Source: Proluteimonas flavola (lineage in GTDB: Bacteria > Pseudomonadota > Gammaproteobacteria > Xanthomonadales > Xanthomonadaceae). From it: 54,155 nt of DNA. Below the pieces are notes generated by a model, which did not search any database, had not been told where the DNA came from, and saw nothing but the letters and a program-made list of their open reading frames with translations. Shown here one piece after another: positions 35,376-44,435 of this stretch. Both the position numbers and the translations under genes were made by a program. Every line of letters starts with the position of its first letter. Position 1 is the stretch's first letter. The stretch covers positions 1-54,155 of the forward strand of contig NZ_JAIWPU010000046.1 of NCBI RefSeq assembly GCF_021191705.1, written 5' to 3'.

Positions 35376-36510
35376 ACGATCGCAGGCACCGCTGGACAAG
35401 GCCGGGCTGCAGGCCAGGATCGACGCGCTGTGGCGCGAGGAACTGGAATGGGTGCGCCGGCATCGCGAACCGGACATGAGCGACCTCGATGCGGAGATCG
35501 GCAAGGAGCTCGAGCGCCGCGACGTCCACGCACTGCCCGCGCTCGACATCGCCATGTGGCCGGAGGATGTCTTCTTCACCGTCGACGTCAGCGACCCGGA
35601 GAGATTCAACGACCGGTTCATGGAATTGCCGATGGGACACATCCGCAGCAGCGCTGCGTTCATCGTCGGCATGCACCACGTCCTGGTGCTTTTCATCCTG
35701 TCGTTGGTGATGGTGTTCCCGGCCGCCACGCTGGCCGAACTGTGGCCGCTGTATGCCTTCGGCCTGCTCCTGCTGGCGCCGCTGTTCTGGTTCTGCTTCA
35801 GGACCGAGCGGGAACCGATGGGCCGTGTGCGCTACAACCGCCAGGCGCAACTGCTGCATATCGACGACGGCAAGGGCCATGTCGCCCACATTCCCTGGCG
35901 GCATGTCAGGCCATTGGTGGACGAACGCTCGACGAGCGTGCTGAAACTCTACGCACCACGCCCGCGTGCGGAGATCGAGACCTACAAGCTGCGAATCCGC
36001 GGCAACCCGAATCCACCGCCGATCGACCTGTCCGGACCCTACGAGTGCGTCAACAGTCTCCCGGATCTGTACGAGCTGCAGGGCCTGGAATTCATCCGCC
36101 GCTACATGGCGCACGGCCTCCCCGCCATCCAGCCGCACCCGAGTGCCCTCGCGCAAGGGCTGGTGAAAGCTACTGACCACGTCGATGTCCCCACCCGCTG
36201 GGCAGGCAAGTACCTGCTGTCCCCACTGCGCCGGTACTGGCACGCGCTCTGCCTCGGCCCCTGGCTGGACGAGCGCGCCCGACTGGGCGAGGCGCGCTTC
36301 GAGTGGAACGACGAGGTCAAGCAACTGTGCGGCCGCTCGCCCAATCTGCGCGGACTCGATGCGCGCCCGATCAAGCCGAACCCTCGCGCCTATTACCGCC
36401 CCGCCTACGACTACCCCGTCAGCTTCAGCTACCGCCTGGTCAACCGCCATGGCTTGCCGCTGATGATGGCCCCGGAATCGATGCGCCCCAAGGCGGCCAG
36501 CAAGGCTTGA
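35368..36510 (+). CDS. Two-helix membrane protein, DUF6708-like
   Basis: A 380-aa protein (GTG start) with two adjacent membrane helices around residues 95-150 (VGMHHVLVLFILSLVMVF and LYAFGLLLLAPLFWFCF). A PH-like cytosolic segment follows (MGRVRYNRQAQLLHIDDGKGHVAHIPWRHVRPLV). Further on is LYELQGLEFIRRYMAHGLPAI. This order resembles proteins annotated DUF6708 in Rhs or type VI secretion effector islands. I recall the pattern rather than having searched for it. In such islands they are often immunity-type or accessory proteins. No effector is visible next to it. Confidence 0.6.
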   Translation: MTERSQAPLDKAGLQARIDALWREELEWVRRHREPDMSDLDAEIGKELERRDVHALPALDIAMWPEDVFFTVDVSDPERFNDRFMELPMGHIRSSAAFIVGMHHVLVLFILSLVMVFPAATLAELWPLYAFGLLLLAPLFWFCFRTEREPMGRVRYNRQAQLLHIDDGKGHVAHIPWRHVRPLVDERSTSVLKLYAPRPRAEIETYKLRIRGNPNPPPIDLSGPYECVNSLPDLYELQGLEFIRRYMAHGLPAIQPHPSALAQGLVKATDHVDVPTRWAGKYLLSPLRRYWHALCLGPWLDERARLGEARFEWNDEVKQLCGRSPNLRGLDARPIKPNPRAYYRPAYDYPVSFSYRLVNRHGLPLMMAPESMRPKAASKA

Positions 36511-36572
36511 TCGCAGGGCCGTAGCCGCTCTCGCCATCACCAGGCTCGCCATCACGGAAGGAATCCCCACAG

Positions 36573-37082
36573 ATGTTGCCCATTCGTTGGAAGTGGTTGT
36601 CGGCATGCAGGATCGGCTTCGCCACCGCTGGCACGGCCCTGATGCTTTCGGGCTGCTGCGTGTTCGGCGTGAGCCGGCAGGCCTACGATGCGTGGACCTC
36701 GCCGACGCTGCCGGACAACACGGTCGCCGCCATCCAGCGGCAATGCGACGCCGACGCCCGCAAGGCGGCACGCGAGCGTTTCCAGGCCCATCTCGCATGG
36801 CTGGGCCAGCAATGCGCTGCCGAACAGCCGTTCTCGGACTTCACCGTCCTGGACGAAAGCACCGGCAAGCCGATCGAAGGCAGCTCGCGCGAATCGGTAC
36901 TGCAACGCTATCGGAACGCCTGCCGCATCCTGGCCGAGACTCCCAGGCCCACACCGGAGGACCTGTCCGGCACCTGCGCCGACTGCCGGCCCCGGCTTCC
37001 CGCCGAATCCTGCTACAGCGAACGCGGCCTGGTGCGCGAGACCCGATACCGCCCGGTGTGCAAACAGATGCGGATGCTCTGA
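36573..37082 (+). CDS. Putative lipoprotein (169 aa)
   Basis: A 169-aa protein with a lipoprotein signal (FATAGTALMLSGC). It has a cysteine-rich mature part: QCDADARK, GQQCAAEQ, NACRILAE, TCADCRPR, ESCYSERG and PVCKQM. The spacing suggests several disulfides in the periplasm. A GGAAGGA ribosome binding site precedes the ATG. It closes the + strand accessory block. The family is not recognised. Confidence 0.6.
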   Translation: MLPIRWKWLSACRIGFATAGTALMLSGCCVFGVSRQAYDAWTSPTLPDNTVAAIQRQCDADARKAARERFQAHLAWLGQQCAAEQPFSDFTVLDESTGKPIEGSSRESVLQRYRNACRILAETPRPTPEDLSGTCADCRPRLPAESCYSERGLVRETRYRPVCKQMRML

Positions 37083-37138
37083 CGCGCGGTGCAGAAGCGC
37101 TTGGCTCCCTGCGGGGCGCCCGACCGGCCTGGAGCGCT

Positions 37139-37489
37139 TCAGTGAGCGGCATCCTCGGTGTCCGGAGCGTGATTCGGGGCCAGGTACTTGGCACGCGATC
37201 CGTACGCCGCGAGCGAGCCCACCCTTCCATCCGCGTTGATCACGACTTCAATCCTGGGTCGAATATCGACCCGCATACCCACCCGCGGCCGCATCTGCCT
37301 GCAGCGCGGTCCGGCCTCTTGCCGGGAAAAGTGACCGACTCACGACCGTGTATGCCGGCTCGCCCAGCCGCTCCCGTGCCCGGCCCCCGCTATCGCCCAA
37401 CTGCAACTGGCCGATGTTGCGCTCGGCCTGCTGCGCATCGCCGGAACAGCCCGCGAGACCTGTCATGTCGGCAAGAACAGCAGCGCCAT
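37139..37489 (-). pseudogene. Decayed small lipoprotein gene
   Basis: Three - strand frames each hold part of what looks like one protein. A start MALLFLP lies at 37489. LAGCSGDAQQAERNIGQLQ and ARERLGEPAYTVVSRSLFP are in a second frame. IEVVINADGRVGSLAAYGSR and LAPNHAPDTEDAAH are in the third, with a stop at 37139. The lipobox-like LAGC plus RERLGEPA recalls SmpA/BamE-like small lipoproteins. At least two frameshifts would be needed, so a functional product is unlikely. The rest of 37083-37616 shows only a terminator hairpin. Confidence 0.4.
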
Positions 37490-37554
37490 CGATCCCGGAC
37501 ACGCGCTGCTCACCGCGGATCCAACGAACCGCGCGCAGGGCTCTCGTCAAAACG

Positions 37555-37574
37555 AAAAAAGGACCCGCAGGTCC
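37555..37574 (-). terminator. Intrinsic terminator downstream of the tRNA-Gly/Cys/Gly cluster
   Basis: Read on the - strand, GGACCTGCGGGTCC followed by TTTTTT forms a short GC-rich hairpin with a T-run. It lies about 40 bases after the last tRNA of the cluster. Confidence 0.75.
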
Positions 37575-37616
37575 TGGCTCCAGGGCACCGCGGATTGCAT
37601 TCCGCGAATCGTGATC

Positions 37617-37692
37617 TGGAGCGGGAAAAGGGGCTCGAACCCTCGACCTCAACCTTGGCAAGGTTGCGCTCTACCAACTGAGCTATTCCCGC
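37617..37692 (-). tRNA. tRNA-Gly(GCC), copy 1
   Basis: A 76-nt cloverleaf with CCA and acceptor GCGGGAA/TTCCCGC. The anticodon loop TTGCCAA reads GCC. It is identical to the copy at 37888-37963. Confidence 0.95.
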
Positions 37693-37738
37693 TTGGAACC
37701 GGATTGTAACCCGCCTGCGACCCGTGTGGTGCGCCGGC

Positions 37739-37812
37739 TGGAGGCCTGGGTCGGAATCGAACCGGCGTACACGGATTTGCAATCCGCTGCATAACCACTC
37801 TGCCACCAGGCC
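37739..37812 (-). tRNA. tRNA-Cys(GCA)
   Basis: A 74-nt cloverleaf with CCA and acceptor GGCCTGG. The anticodon loop TTGCAAA reads GCA. It lies between the two tRNA-Gly copies. Confidence 0.95.
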
Positions 37813-37853
37813 GGTGACGCCGTGCAGGACCAGGTCCTGTCGACAAAACGAAA

Positions 37854-37872
37854 CCCCGCGTACAACCCGGGG
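37854..37872 (-). terminator. Hairpin between tRNA-Gly copy 2 and tRNA-Cys
   Basis: On the - strand, a CCCCG.../...CGGGG stem followed by TTTCGTTTT can act as a terminator or attenuator after the upstream tRNA-Gly. The downstream tRNA-Cys may therefore depend on read-through or its own promoter. Confidence 0.55.
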
Positions 37873-37887
37873 CTTCGTCTTCGAAAC

Positions 37888-37963
37888 TGGAGCGGGAAAA
37901 GGGGCTCGAACCCTCGACCTCAACCTTGGCAAGGTTGCGCTCTACCAACTGAGCTATTCCCGC
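37888..37963 (-). tRNA. tRNA-Gly(GCC), copy 2
   Basis: A 76-nt gene identical to 37617-37692. It lies 36 bases downstream of the pgsA stop on the same strand, a classical gammaproteobacterial arrangement (pgsA - glyW/cysT). Confidence 0.95.
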
Positions 37964-37999
37964 TTGGGAGGCGAAATTCTACCCATCGCCGCCGGGGTG

Positions 38000-38599
38000 T
38001 CAATACTTGTTCTTTTCCGCGGCGCGCATGATCGGCCATGCCGCACGCAGATACAGCAGGCCCGACCACAGTGTCAGGATCGCCGCGATCGCGAGCAGCC
38101 AGTCGCCGATGATGAAGATCTCGCGACCCAGCCACGGCAACGGACGCGGCGGCTGGTCGGGCGTCACCGAATACAGCAGGCACAACAGCGCGACCATCTG
38201 CGCGACGGTCTTGATCTTGCCGATCGCCGCCACGCGCACGGTCGCACGCTGACCGAGTTCGGCCATCCATTCGCGCAATGCCGACACCGCGATCTCGCGA
38301 CCCACGATCACCGCCGCCCACAACGCCATCCACGGCGTCGGATGGCCCTGCACGATCAGGAACAGCGCCACGGCGACCATCAGCTTGTCGGCCACCGGAT
38401 CGAGGAACGCACCGAATGCCGAGTATTGTTCGTAGCGACGGGCGATCCAGCCATCGAGCCAGTCGGTGATCGATGCGAATCCGAATATCAGCGCGGCCGC
38501 GAAGTTCGTCCACTGGAACGGCAGGTAGAACACCAGTACCAGGACCGGAATCAGCAGGATCCGCAACAGCGTGATCCAGGTGGGAATCGTCAGTTTCAT
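38000..38599 (-). CDS. pgsA: CDP-diacylglycerol--glycerol-3-phosphate 3-phosphatidyltransferase
   Basis: A 199-aa inner-membrane enzyme making phosphatidylglycerophosphate, the precursor of phosphatidylglycerol and cardiolipin. The CDP-alcohol phosphotransferase motif is complete: ITDWLDGWIARRYEQYSAFGAFLDPVADK (quoted here in two overlapping parts: DWLDGWIARRYEQ and SAFGAFLDPVADK). About five to six membrane helices are visible. It lies 20 bases after uvrC on the same strand, the usual uvrC-pgsA pair. Confidence 0.95.
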   Translation of the reverse strand: MKLTIPTWITLLRILLIPVLVLVFYLPFQWTNFAAALIFGFASITDWLDGWIARRYEQYSAFGAFLDPVADKLMVAVALFLIVQGHPTPWMALWAAVIVGREIAVSALREWMAELGQRATVRVAAIGKIKTVAQMVALLCLLYSVTPDQPPRPLPWLGREIFIIGDWLLAIAAILTLWSGLLYLRAAWPIMRAAEKNKY

Positions 38600-38619
38600 C
38601 GAAGGCCTGGAGGGGGAAA

Positions 38620-40545
38620 TCAGTCCTGCCCGGCGCCGGAGCCGGTGTCGAGCCCGTGTAGGGTCGCATAGATGCGCTGCGCGAGCGCCGCGTTGACGCC
38701 TTCGACCTGGGCGATCTGCTCGGCGCCGGCCGCCTTCAGCCCGCCCAGACCGCCGAAATGCTTCAGCAGGCTGGCGCGGCGGCGCGGGCCGATGCCGGGA
38801 ATGTCTTCGAGCCGGCTGGTGGTACGCGCCTTCTGCCGCCGGCCGCGATGACCGGTGATCGCAAAACGATGCGCCTCATCGCGCACCTGCTGCACCAGTT
38901 GCAGGCCGGGCGAGGCCGCGCCGGGCTTGAGCGCGCGGCCATCGGGCAGCAGCAGGGTCTCGTCGCCGGGCTTGCGCGCCTCGCCCTTGGCCACGCCGAC
39001 CAGACAGATGCCGGTGATGCCCAGCGTGTCGAGCACGGCGCGCGCCTGCGCGACCTGGCCGGTGCCGCCATCGATCAGCAGTACGTCGGGCAGGATGCCT
39101 GCGCCCTCCGCGACCGCGGGCGCATCGGTCCCCGCCTCCACTGCGGCGACCTCGGCGGCGCGCGCGTCGGCTGCCTTGCGGAAGCGCCGCGTCAATGCCT
39201 GGTGCATCGCCGCGTAATCGTCGCCCGGCTCGATGCCGGCGATGTTGTAGCGCCGGTACTGGCCGCGCACAGGGCCCGCGGCGTCGAACACCACGCACGA
39301 GGCCACCGTCGCCTCGCCCATCGTGTGGCTGATGTCGAAGCACTCGATGCGCTGCGCGACCGTGGCGAGACCGAGCATCTCGCGCAACGATTGCGCGCGC
39401 GCGTTCTGCGCGGCCTGGCTGCCCATTTCCGTCGCCAGCGAGACCTCGGCATTGCGGCGCGCGAGATCCACGTAGCGCGCACGATCGCCGCGCACGCTGG
39501 TCTTGATCTGCACGCGGCGGCCGGTGGATTCGCTGAAGGCCTGTTCGAGCAGCGGCACGTCCTCGATCGCGCGGTCGAGCACGATCTCGCGCGGCGGCGT
39601 CTGCTCGGCGTAATGCTGAGACACGAACGCGGCCAGCACTTCCGCCGGATCGTCGCTGCCGTTGGTGCGCGGATGGAACGCGCGCGTGCCGAGATTGCGG
39701 CCATCGCGGAACGCCAGCAGCAGCACGCAGGCCTGGCTGCCCTGCATCGCGCAGGCGAGCACGTCGAGTTCGGCGACCTTGCCGTCGACGTACTGGCGCG
39801 CCTGCATGCTGCGCATGTTGCCCAGCAGGTCGCGCAGGCGCGCGGCATCCTCGAAGTCGAGCTTCTCGGCCGCCGCCTCCATGTCGCGCGTGACTTCCTG
39901 CGTGAGTTCATCGCTGCGTCCGTCGAGGAACAGCGACGCGCGGCGCACGGCATCGCCGTAGTCCTGCGCCGAGATCATGCCGACGCAGGGCGCCGTGCAC
40001 CTCCCGATCTGGTGCTGCAGGCAGGGACGCGAACGGTTGCGGAACATGCTGTCCTCGCAGTTGCGCAGCTTGAACAGCTTCTGCATCAGGTTCAGCGTTT
40101 CGCGCACCGCGGTCACGCCCGGGTACGGGCCGAAATAGCGACCCGGCACGTTGCGCGGCCCGCGATGCACGGCGATGCGCGGCCAGTCGTCGCGAGTGAC
40201 CAGCACGTAGGGATAACTCTTGTCGTCGCGCAGCGAGACGTTGTAGCGCGGCTTGAGCGACTTGATGAGCTGGTTTTCGAGCAGCAACGCTTCGGCCTCG
40301 CTGCGCGTGACCGTGGTGTCCATGCGCGCGATCTGCGCGATCATCGCCATCGTCCGCGCGACCTTGGGCGTGGCGTTGAAATAGCTCGCCACGCGCTTGC
40401 GCAGGTCCGCGGCCTTGCCGACGTACAGCACGGTGTCGTCCGCCGCATACATGCGGTAGACGCCCGGTGCGGTGCTGAGCCCAGCGACGAACGCCTTGCC
40501 GTCGAACATCACCCCACCGCTGCCTGCCTTGCGCGGCCCGGTCAT
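38620..40545 (-). CDS. uvrC: Excinuclease ABC subunit C
   Basis: A 641-aa nuclease that makes both incisions in UvrABC nucleotide-excision repair. The order is a GIY-YIG domain (PGVYRMYAADDTVLYVGKA), a UVR motif (MEAAAEKLDFEDAARLRDLL) and an RNase H-like 5' nuclease domain (IECFDISHTMGEATVASCVVF, DVLLIDGGTGQV). Helix-hairpin-helix repeats close it (LEDIPGIGPRRRASLLKHFGG). The cysteine cluster GRCTAPCVG is present. The ATG at 40545 overlaps the upstream stop as ATGA and is preferred. An in-frame ATG at 40509 (MFDGKAF) is the alternative. Confidence 0.95.
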   Translation of the reverse strand: MTGPRKAGSGGVMFDGKAFVAGLSTAPGVYRMYAADDTVLYVGKAADLRKRVASYFNATPKVARTMAMIAQIARMDTTVTRSEAEALLLENQLIKSLKPRYNVSLRDDKSYPYVLVTRDDWPRIAVHRGPRNVPGRYFGPYPGVTAVRETLNLMQKLFKLRNCEDSMFRNRSRPCLQHQIGRCTAPCVGMISAQDYGDAVRRASLFLDGRSDELTQEVTRDMEAAAEKLDFEDAARLRDLLGNMRSMQARQYVDGKVAELDVLACAMQGSQACVLLLAFRDGRNLGTRAFHPRTNGSDDPAEVLAAFVSQHYAEQTPPREIVLDRAIEDVPLLEQAFSESTGRRVQIKTSVRGDRARYVDLARRNAEVSLATEMGSQAAQNARAQSLREMLGLATVAQRIECFDISHTMGEATVASCVVFDAAGPVRGQYRRYNIAGIEPGDDYAAMHQALTRRFRKAADARAAEVAAVEAGTDAPAVAEGAGILPDVLLIDGGTGQVAQARAVLDTLGITGICLVGVAKGEARKPGDETLLLPDGRALKPGAASPGLQLVQQVRDEAHRFAITGHRGRRQKARTTSRLEDIPGIGPRRRASLLKHFGGLGGLKAAGAEQIAQVEGVNAALAQRIYATLHGLDTGSGAGQD

Positions 40546-41969
40546 TCGCCTATCGGAACGTGCCGCACGGCGCCGCTGACCGGATCGAGCCGCAGCACGG
40601 CGTGCGCATCGGTATCGGCGATCCACACCGCATCGCTGCCGATCGCCAGACCGCCGGGCGCATGAAGGCGCTGCGGCAGATCGAAGGAGGTCAGTTCGCC
40701 GCCGCCCAGGCGCAGGCAGCGCAGGCTGTCGTTGCCGGCATCGGCGATCCACAGCACCGGCGCATCGGGTTCGAGCGCGAGCGCCTGCGGATGCTGCATG
40801 CGCGCATCGGTGCGTGCACCGTCGACGCAGCCGAACTGCCATGGATCCTGACCGACCAGCGTCGAGACCACGCCGGTGCGGGTATGCACGCTGCGGATCG
40901 CGGAGCCGATGGCATCGCAGACGTAGAGCGTCTGCTGCACGCAGGCCAGCGACACCGGCTCGGCGAACGAGGCCATCGACCCGCTGCCGTCCATCACCGC
41001 GAGCTTGCCGTTGCCGGCCAGCAGGTCGATCGTCGAACGGCCCAGGTCCAGCCGCCAGATGCGGTTGTCGCCGGCGCAGGCGATGTAGAGCTTGTCGCCG
41101 GCCAGCACGATGTCGCGCGGCTGGTCGAGCGCGACCGCGCGCGGATCGGCGAGCACGCCCTCGGCGGTGATGCCGGGACGGCCCGCACCGCAGATCGTCG
41201 AGATGTCGCCGCTGCGCAGTTCGATGCGCCGCACCGCGTGATTGCCGGTGTCGGCGACGTAGAGCACATCCCGTTCGACACGGATGCCGTGCGGGCGGGT
41301 GAACGCCGCCAGTTCCATCGGCCCGTCGATGAAACCGGGACTGCCGCTGCCGAACTGGCGCAGCACGCGACCGCTGGTGTCGCATTCGAGCACGCGGTGG
41401 TGACCGCTGTCGGCGACGTAGAGAAAGTTCCCCGACAGCGTGAGACCGACCGGGAAGCGCAACGGCAGCGGCGGCTCGCCGCTGCGGCGCATGCGGATCG
41501 GATCGCCGTTGACCGCTTGCGGGGTGAGCTCGGCGGCGAGCGCGCTGACGCGCGCGTCGAGCTCGCGAATGCCCCCCTCGCCGACGATGCGTTCCCGTAC
41601 CCGGCCCTCACCGTCGATCAGCACGACCGTCGGCCAGGCTTCGATGCCGTAGTGCTGCCAAAGCGTCCAGTCCGGATCGTGGGCGACCGGAAATTCGACG
41701 TGCTGACGATGCGCGCGTTTGCTGCTGCGACGCGATTCGCGCTCGGCATCGAAACGCGGCACGTGCACCGCGACCACGTTGAGGCGTTCGCGATGCCGCG
41801 CACGCAGATGGCCCAGATCGGCCAACCGCTGTTGCGACCAGGCCGAGGCGAGATTCACGAACGCGAGCGCACACACCTTCCCCCGCAGCTGCGCCATGCG
41901 CAGCGGGTCGGTCAGGTTCAGCCACTCCAGGCTGGCCGGGAACTCGGGCGCGATCGCGGCGTCGGTCAT
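40542..41969 (-). CDS. Thioredoxin-fold/NHL-repeat protein lacking the CxxC site
   Basis: A 475-aa protein combining an N-terminal thioredoxin-like domain (~residues 1-150) with an NHL beta-propeller (~170-475). This is the layout of NHLRC2-type proteins. Propeller blades recur as FPVGLTLSGNFLYVADSGHHRVLE, TRPHGIRVERDVLYVADTGNHAVRRIE and QPRDIVLAGDKLYIACAGDNRIWRLD (each shown is one blade edge). The usual WCxxC redox site is replaced by FVNLASAWSQQRLAD, so disulfide chemistry is not expected. There is no signal peptide. It is coupled by ATGA to uvrC and lies 7 bases after the phosphatase gene. Confidence 0.82.
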   Translation of the reverse strand: MTDAAIAPEFPASLEWLNLTDPLRMAQLRGKVCALAFVNLASAWSQQRLADLGHLRARHRERLNVVAVHVPRFDAERESRRSSKRAHRQHVEFPVAHDPDWTLWQHYGIEAWPTVVLIDGEGRVRERIVGEGGIRELDARVSALAAELTPQAVNGDPIRMRRSGEPPLPLRFPVGLTLSGNFLYVADSGHHRVLECDTSGRVLRQFGSGSPGFIDGPMELAAFTRPHGIRVERDVLYVADTGNHAVRRIELRSGDISTICGAGRPGITAEGVLADPRAVALDQPRDIVLAGDKLYIACAGDNRIWRLDLGRSTIDLLAGNGKLAVMDGSGSMASFAEPVSLACVQQTLYVCDAIGSAIRSVHTRTGVVSTLVGQDPWQFGCVDGARTDARMQHPQALALEPDAPVLWIADAGNDSLRCLRLGGGELTSFDLPQRLHAPGGLAIGSDAVWIADTDAHAVLRLDPVSGAVRHVPIGE

Positions 41970-41976
41970 GACCGGA

Positions 41977-42459
41977 TTATGCGCGAACGGCCGGGGGGCC
42001 GCGTCGATGCCGCGCGACGACCGCCTCGGCCGCCGCATCGACCAGTTGCCAGACCGATTCGAAGCCCGCCGCATCTCCGGTGTAGGGGTCCGGCACATCG
42101 CCGCCGCCCTGCCCGGCCCAGTCGAGGAACAAGGCGATTTCGCCCGTGGCATCGGCCGGCTGGCGCCCGCGCACGATGCGCAGGGTGCTGGCGTCGGCAC
42201 ACAGCAGCACATCGAAATCGCGATAGTCGGCGGTGTCGAGCCTGCGGGCGCGCAGGCCGGAGATGTCGACCCCGTGGCCGGCCGCATTTCGGATCGCGCG
42301 CGGGTCCGGCGGATCGCCGACATGCCAGTCGCCGGTACCGCAGGAATCGACCTCGATGGCATCGCCCAGGCCCGCCGCCTCGATCCGCGCGCGCAAGGCG
42401 CCCTCGGCCATCGGCGAGCGGCAGATGTTGCCGAGGCATACCACCAGCAGGCGGGTCAT
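41977..42459 (-). CDS. Low-molecular-weight protein-tyrosine phosphatase
   Basis: A 160-aa phosphatase with the N-terminal P-loop [14 protein letters not shown] (CxxxxxRS; here C-LGNIC-RS) and the catalytic acid in [14 protein letters not shown]. In this family members often control capsule or exopolysaccharide kinases (BY-kinases). No such kinase is nearby. Here the gene is sandwiched between kdsB (ATGA overlap) and the NHL-repeat gene, an order seen in xanthomonads. Confidence 0.9.
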   Translation of the reverse strand: MTRLLVVCLGNICRSPMAEGALRARIEAAGLGDAIEVDSCGTGDWHVGDPPDPRAIRNAAGHGVDISGLRARRLDTADYRDFDVLLCADASTLRIVRGRQPADATGEIALFLDWAGQGGGDVPDPYTGDAAGFESVWQLVDAAAEAVVARHRRGPPAVRA

Positions 42460-43226
42460 CCGCCGGCCGCCAGACGCGCGTCCGCGCGAGCGAGATCCTC
42501 GGGCGTATCGACGCCGGGCGGGAACAGCTCGGTGGCGATACCGACCGCGACCCGGCACCCCGCTTCGAGCACGCGCAACTGCTCGAGCATCTCGATCCGT
42601 TCCAGCCGCCCCGGCGGCATCGCCGCGAACCGCTTCAGGAAACCCACGCGATAGCCGTAGATCCCGATGTGCCGCCACCACTCGCCGTCCGGCATGACAT
42701 CGCGGCTGCGCGCGAACGCATCGCGCGGCCACGGCACCGGCGCACGGCTGAAATACAGCGCGTCGCCCTGCGCGCCGCGCACGACCTTGACCGCGTTGGG
42801 ATCGAGCAGCGTCTCGACATCCTCGACCGGCGCGCACAGCGTCGCAAGATCCACGCCGGGCTGCGCCGCCAGCGCCGCGACTGCCTGGATGCCCGATACC
42901 GGCGCGAAGGGTTCGTCGCCCTGCAGGTTCACGACCACGCGCGCGTCGTCCCAGCCGGCGAGTGCAGCGCACTCGGCCAGGCGATCGGTACCGGACGGAT
43001 GATCGGGCGACGTCATCGCCACCTGCACCGGCGTGCCGGCCAGCGCATCGCGGACGCGCGCATCGTCGGTCGCGACCCAGACTTCATCGGCGCCGGCCGC
43101 GAGCGCGCGCCGCGCGACGTGCAGCACCAGCGGCTCACCGCCGAGCAGTTGCAGCGGTTTGCCCGGCAGGCGGGTGGACGCGTAACGCGCGGGAATGGCG
43201 ACGACGAAACCGGTGGATGTGCGCAT
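42456..43226 (-). CDS. kdsB: 3-deoxy-manno-octulosonate cytidylyltransferase (CMP-Kdo synthetase)
   Basis: A 256-aa cytosolic enzyme that activates Kdo with CTP for LPS core synthesis. Motifs visible are [18 protein letters not shown] (nucleotide-binding signature), [32 protein letters not shown] and [15 protein letters not shown]. It functions upstream of KdkA and OpsX, which are encoded at the other end of the window. It overlaps the phosphatase gene by ATGA. A 237-base gap with a palindromic repeat separates it from lpxK and may hold its promoter. Confidence 0.95.
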   Translation of the reverse strand: MRTSTGFVVAIPARYASTRLPGKPLQLLGGEPLVLHVARRALAAGADEVWVATDDARVRDALAGTPVQVAMTSPDHPSGTDRLAECAALAGWDDARVVVNLQGDEPFAPVSGIQAVAALAAQPGVDLATLCAPVEDVETLLDPNAVKVVRGAQGDALYFSRAPVPWPRDAFARSRDVMPDGEWWRHIGIYGYRVGFLKRFAAMPPGRLERIEMLEQLRVLEAGCRVAVGIATELFPPGVDTPEDLARADARLAAGG

Positions 43227-43295
43227 GCGGGGATTGTCACAGATCGGATGTGGCCGGGCATCGCCGTGGCGTCCCGAACTGCAGAGAAAGCGCCC

Positions 43296-43363
43296 GTGGG
43301 AGCGCGCTCGCGCGCGATGGGGATTTCATGGGGCAGCGCCATCGCGCGCAAGCGCGCTCCCAC
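43296..43363. repeat. Paired extragenic palindrome (GTGGGAGCGCGC type)
   Basis: Two 25-base arms at 43296-43320 and 43339-43363 are inverted copies with one mismatch, separated by 18 bases. The arms are themselves rich in alternating CG. The same arm occurs singly at 13110-13133. It lies between lpxK and kdsB within an otherwise continuous - strand operon. It could reduce read-through or stabilise mRNA ends. Confidence 0.8.
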
Positions 43364-43463
43364 ACCGGCGCGAAACCCATCGATGCCGCGCGGCCGAACC
43401 AGCAGCGAGTCGCTGGGCCCCGGCCTGCGCCGGAGCGACGGGGCCGGCGCAACCGCGCACGCC

Positions 43464-44435
43464 TCAGCCCAGCTTCGCCAAGCGGTCCAGAAGCGCAATC
43501 CAGAATGCCTCGGGCAGTTCCCCCGACACCGGCACGCTGTAATGCCGTTCGCCGGCGAAACGCATGCACTTCACCGCGTCCTTTTCGGTCATCAGCACCG
43601 GCAGGTCGCTGCCGAAGCGCAGGTCCTCTTCCGTGTAGCGGTGATGGTCGGCGAAGGCGTGCGGGACGATCGCAATGCCATGGCTGCGCAGCGTCGCGAA
43701 GAAGCGCTCGGGATCGCCGATGCCGGCGACCGCATGCACACGCTGTCCGGAAAAACGCGACAGCGGCAGAGCGCGACCGCCGACCAGCGGCAGGGCCTGC
43801 CCGGTCACCAGTCGCATCGGCCACTCGCCGAATCCGGCTTCGACATCGGCCACGCTGCCGGTGTTCAGCACGCGGAAATCGCAATCGGCGCTGCGGGCCG
43901 CCAGCTCGCGCATCGGGCCAGCCGGAATCAGCAGGCCGTTGCCATAGCGACGTGCGCCGTCGATGACCTCGATCTCGACATCGCGGCGCAGCCGGTAATG
44001 CTGCAGACCGTCGTCGCAGACCACGATGTCGCAGCCGGCGGCGATCAGCGCCTTCGCGGCAGCCACGCGATCGGCGTCCACGCGCACTTTCGCGCCCGTG
44101 CGCGCGGCGATCAGCACCGGCTCGTCGCCGGCGAGTTTCGGATCGGTCACAGGCTCGACCCAGCGCGGCGTGCCGGCATCGTCGCGGCCGTAACCGCGAC
44201 TGGCGACGCCCGGCGTCCAGCCCGCGGCCTGCAGACGCGCGACGACCGCGATCGTCAGCGGCGTCTTGCCGCTGCCGCCGGCGATCAGGTTGCCGATCAC
44301 CAGCACAGGCTTTGCGACCTTGCGCGGACGCACGAACTTCCGCCGCAACCGCGACGCCGCGCCGTAGACCCGTGCGAGCACGCGCGCATGCAGCGGCGGG
44401 CGGCTGCCGTCGAACCAGTACCGCGGCGCCTTCAT
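43464..44435 (-). CDS. lpxK: Tetraacyldisaccharide 4'-kinase
   Basis: A 323-aa inner-membrane-associated P-loop kinase that phosphorylates the 4' position of the lipid A precursor. The Walker A is in [17 protein letters not shown]. Other hallmarks are [44 protein letters not shown] and [13 protein letters not shown]. It overlaps msbA by ATGA, the standard msbA-lpxK pair. Confidence 0.95.
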   Translation of the reverse strand: MKAPRYWFDGSRPPLHARVLARVYGAASRLRRKFVRPRKVAKPVLVIGNLIAGGSGKTPLTIAVVARLQAAGWTPGVASRGYGRDDAGTPRWVEPVTDPKLAGDEPVLIAARTGAKVRVDADRVAAAKALIAAGCDIVVCDDGLQHYRLRRDVEIEVIDGARRYGNGLLIPAGPMRELAARSADCDFRVLNTGSVADVEAGFGEWPMRLVTGQALPLVGGRALPLSRFSGQRVHAVAGIGDPERFFATLRSHGIAIVPHAFADHHRYTEEDLRFGSDLPVLMTEKDAVKCMRFAGERHYSVPVSGELPEAFWIALLDRLAKLG

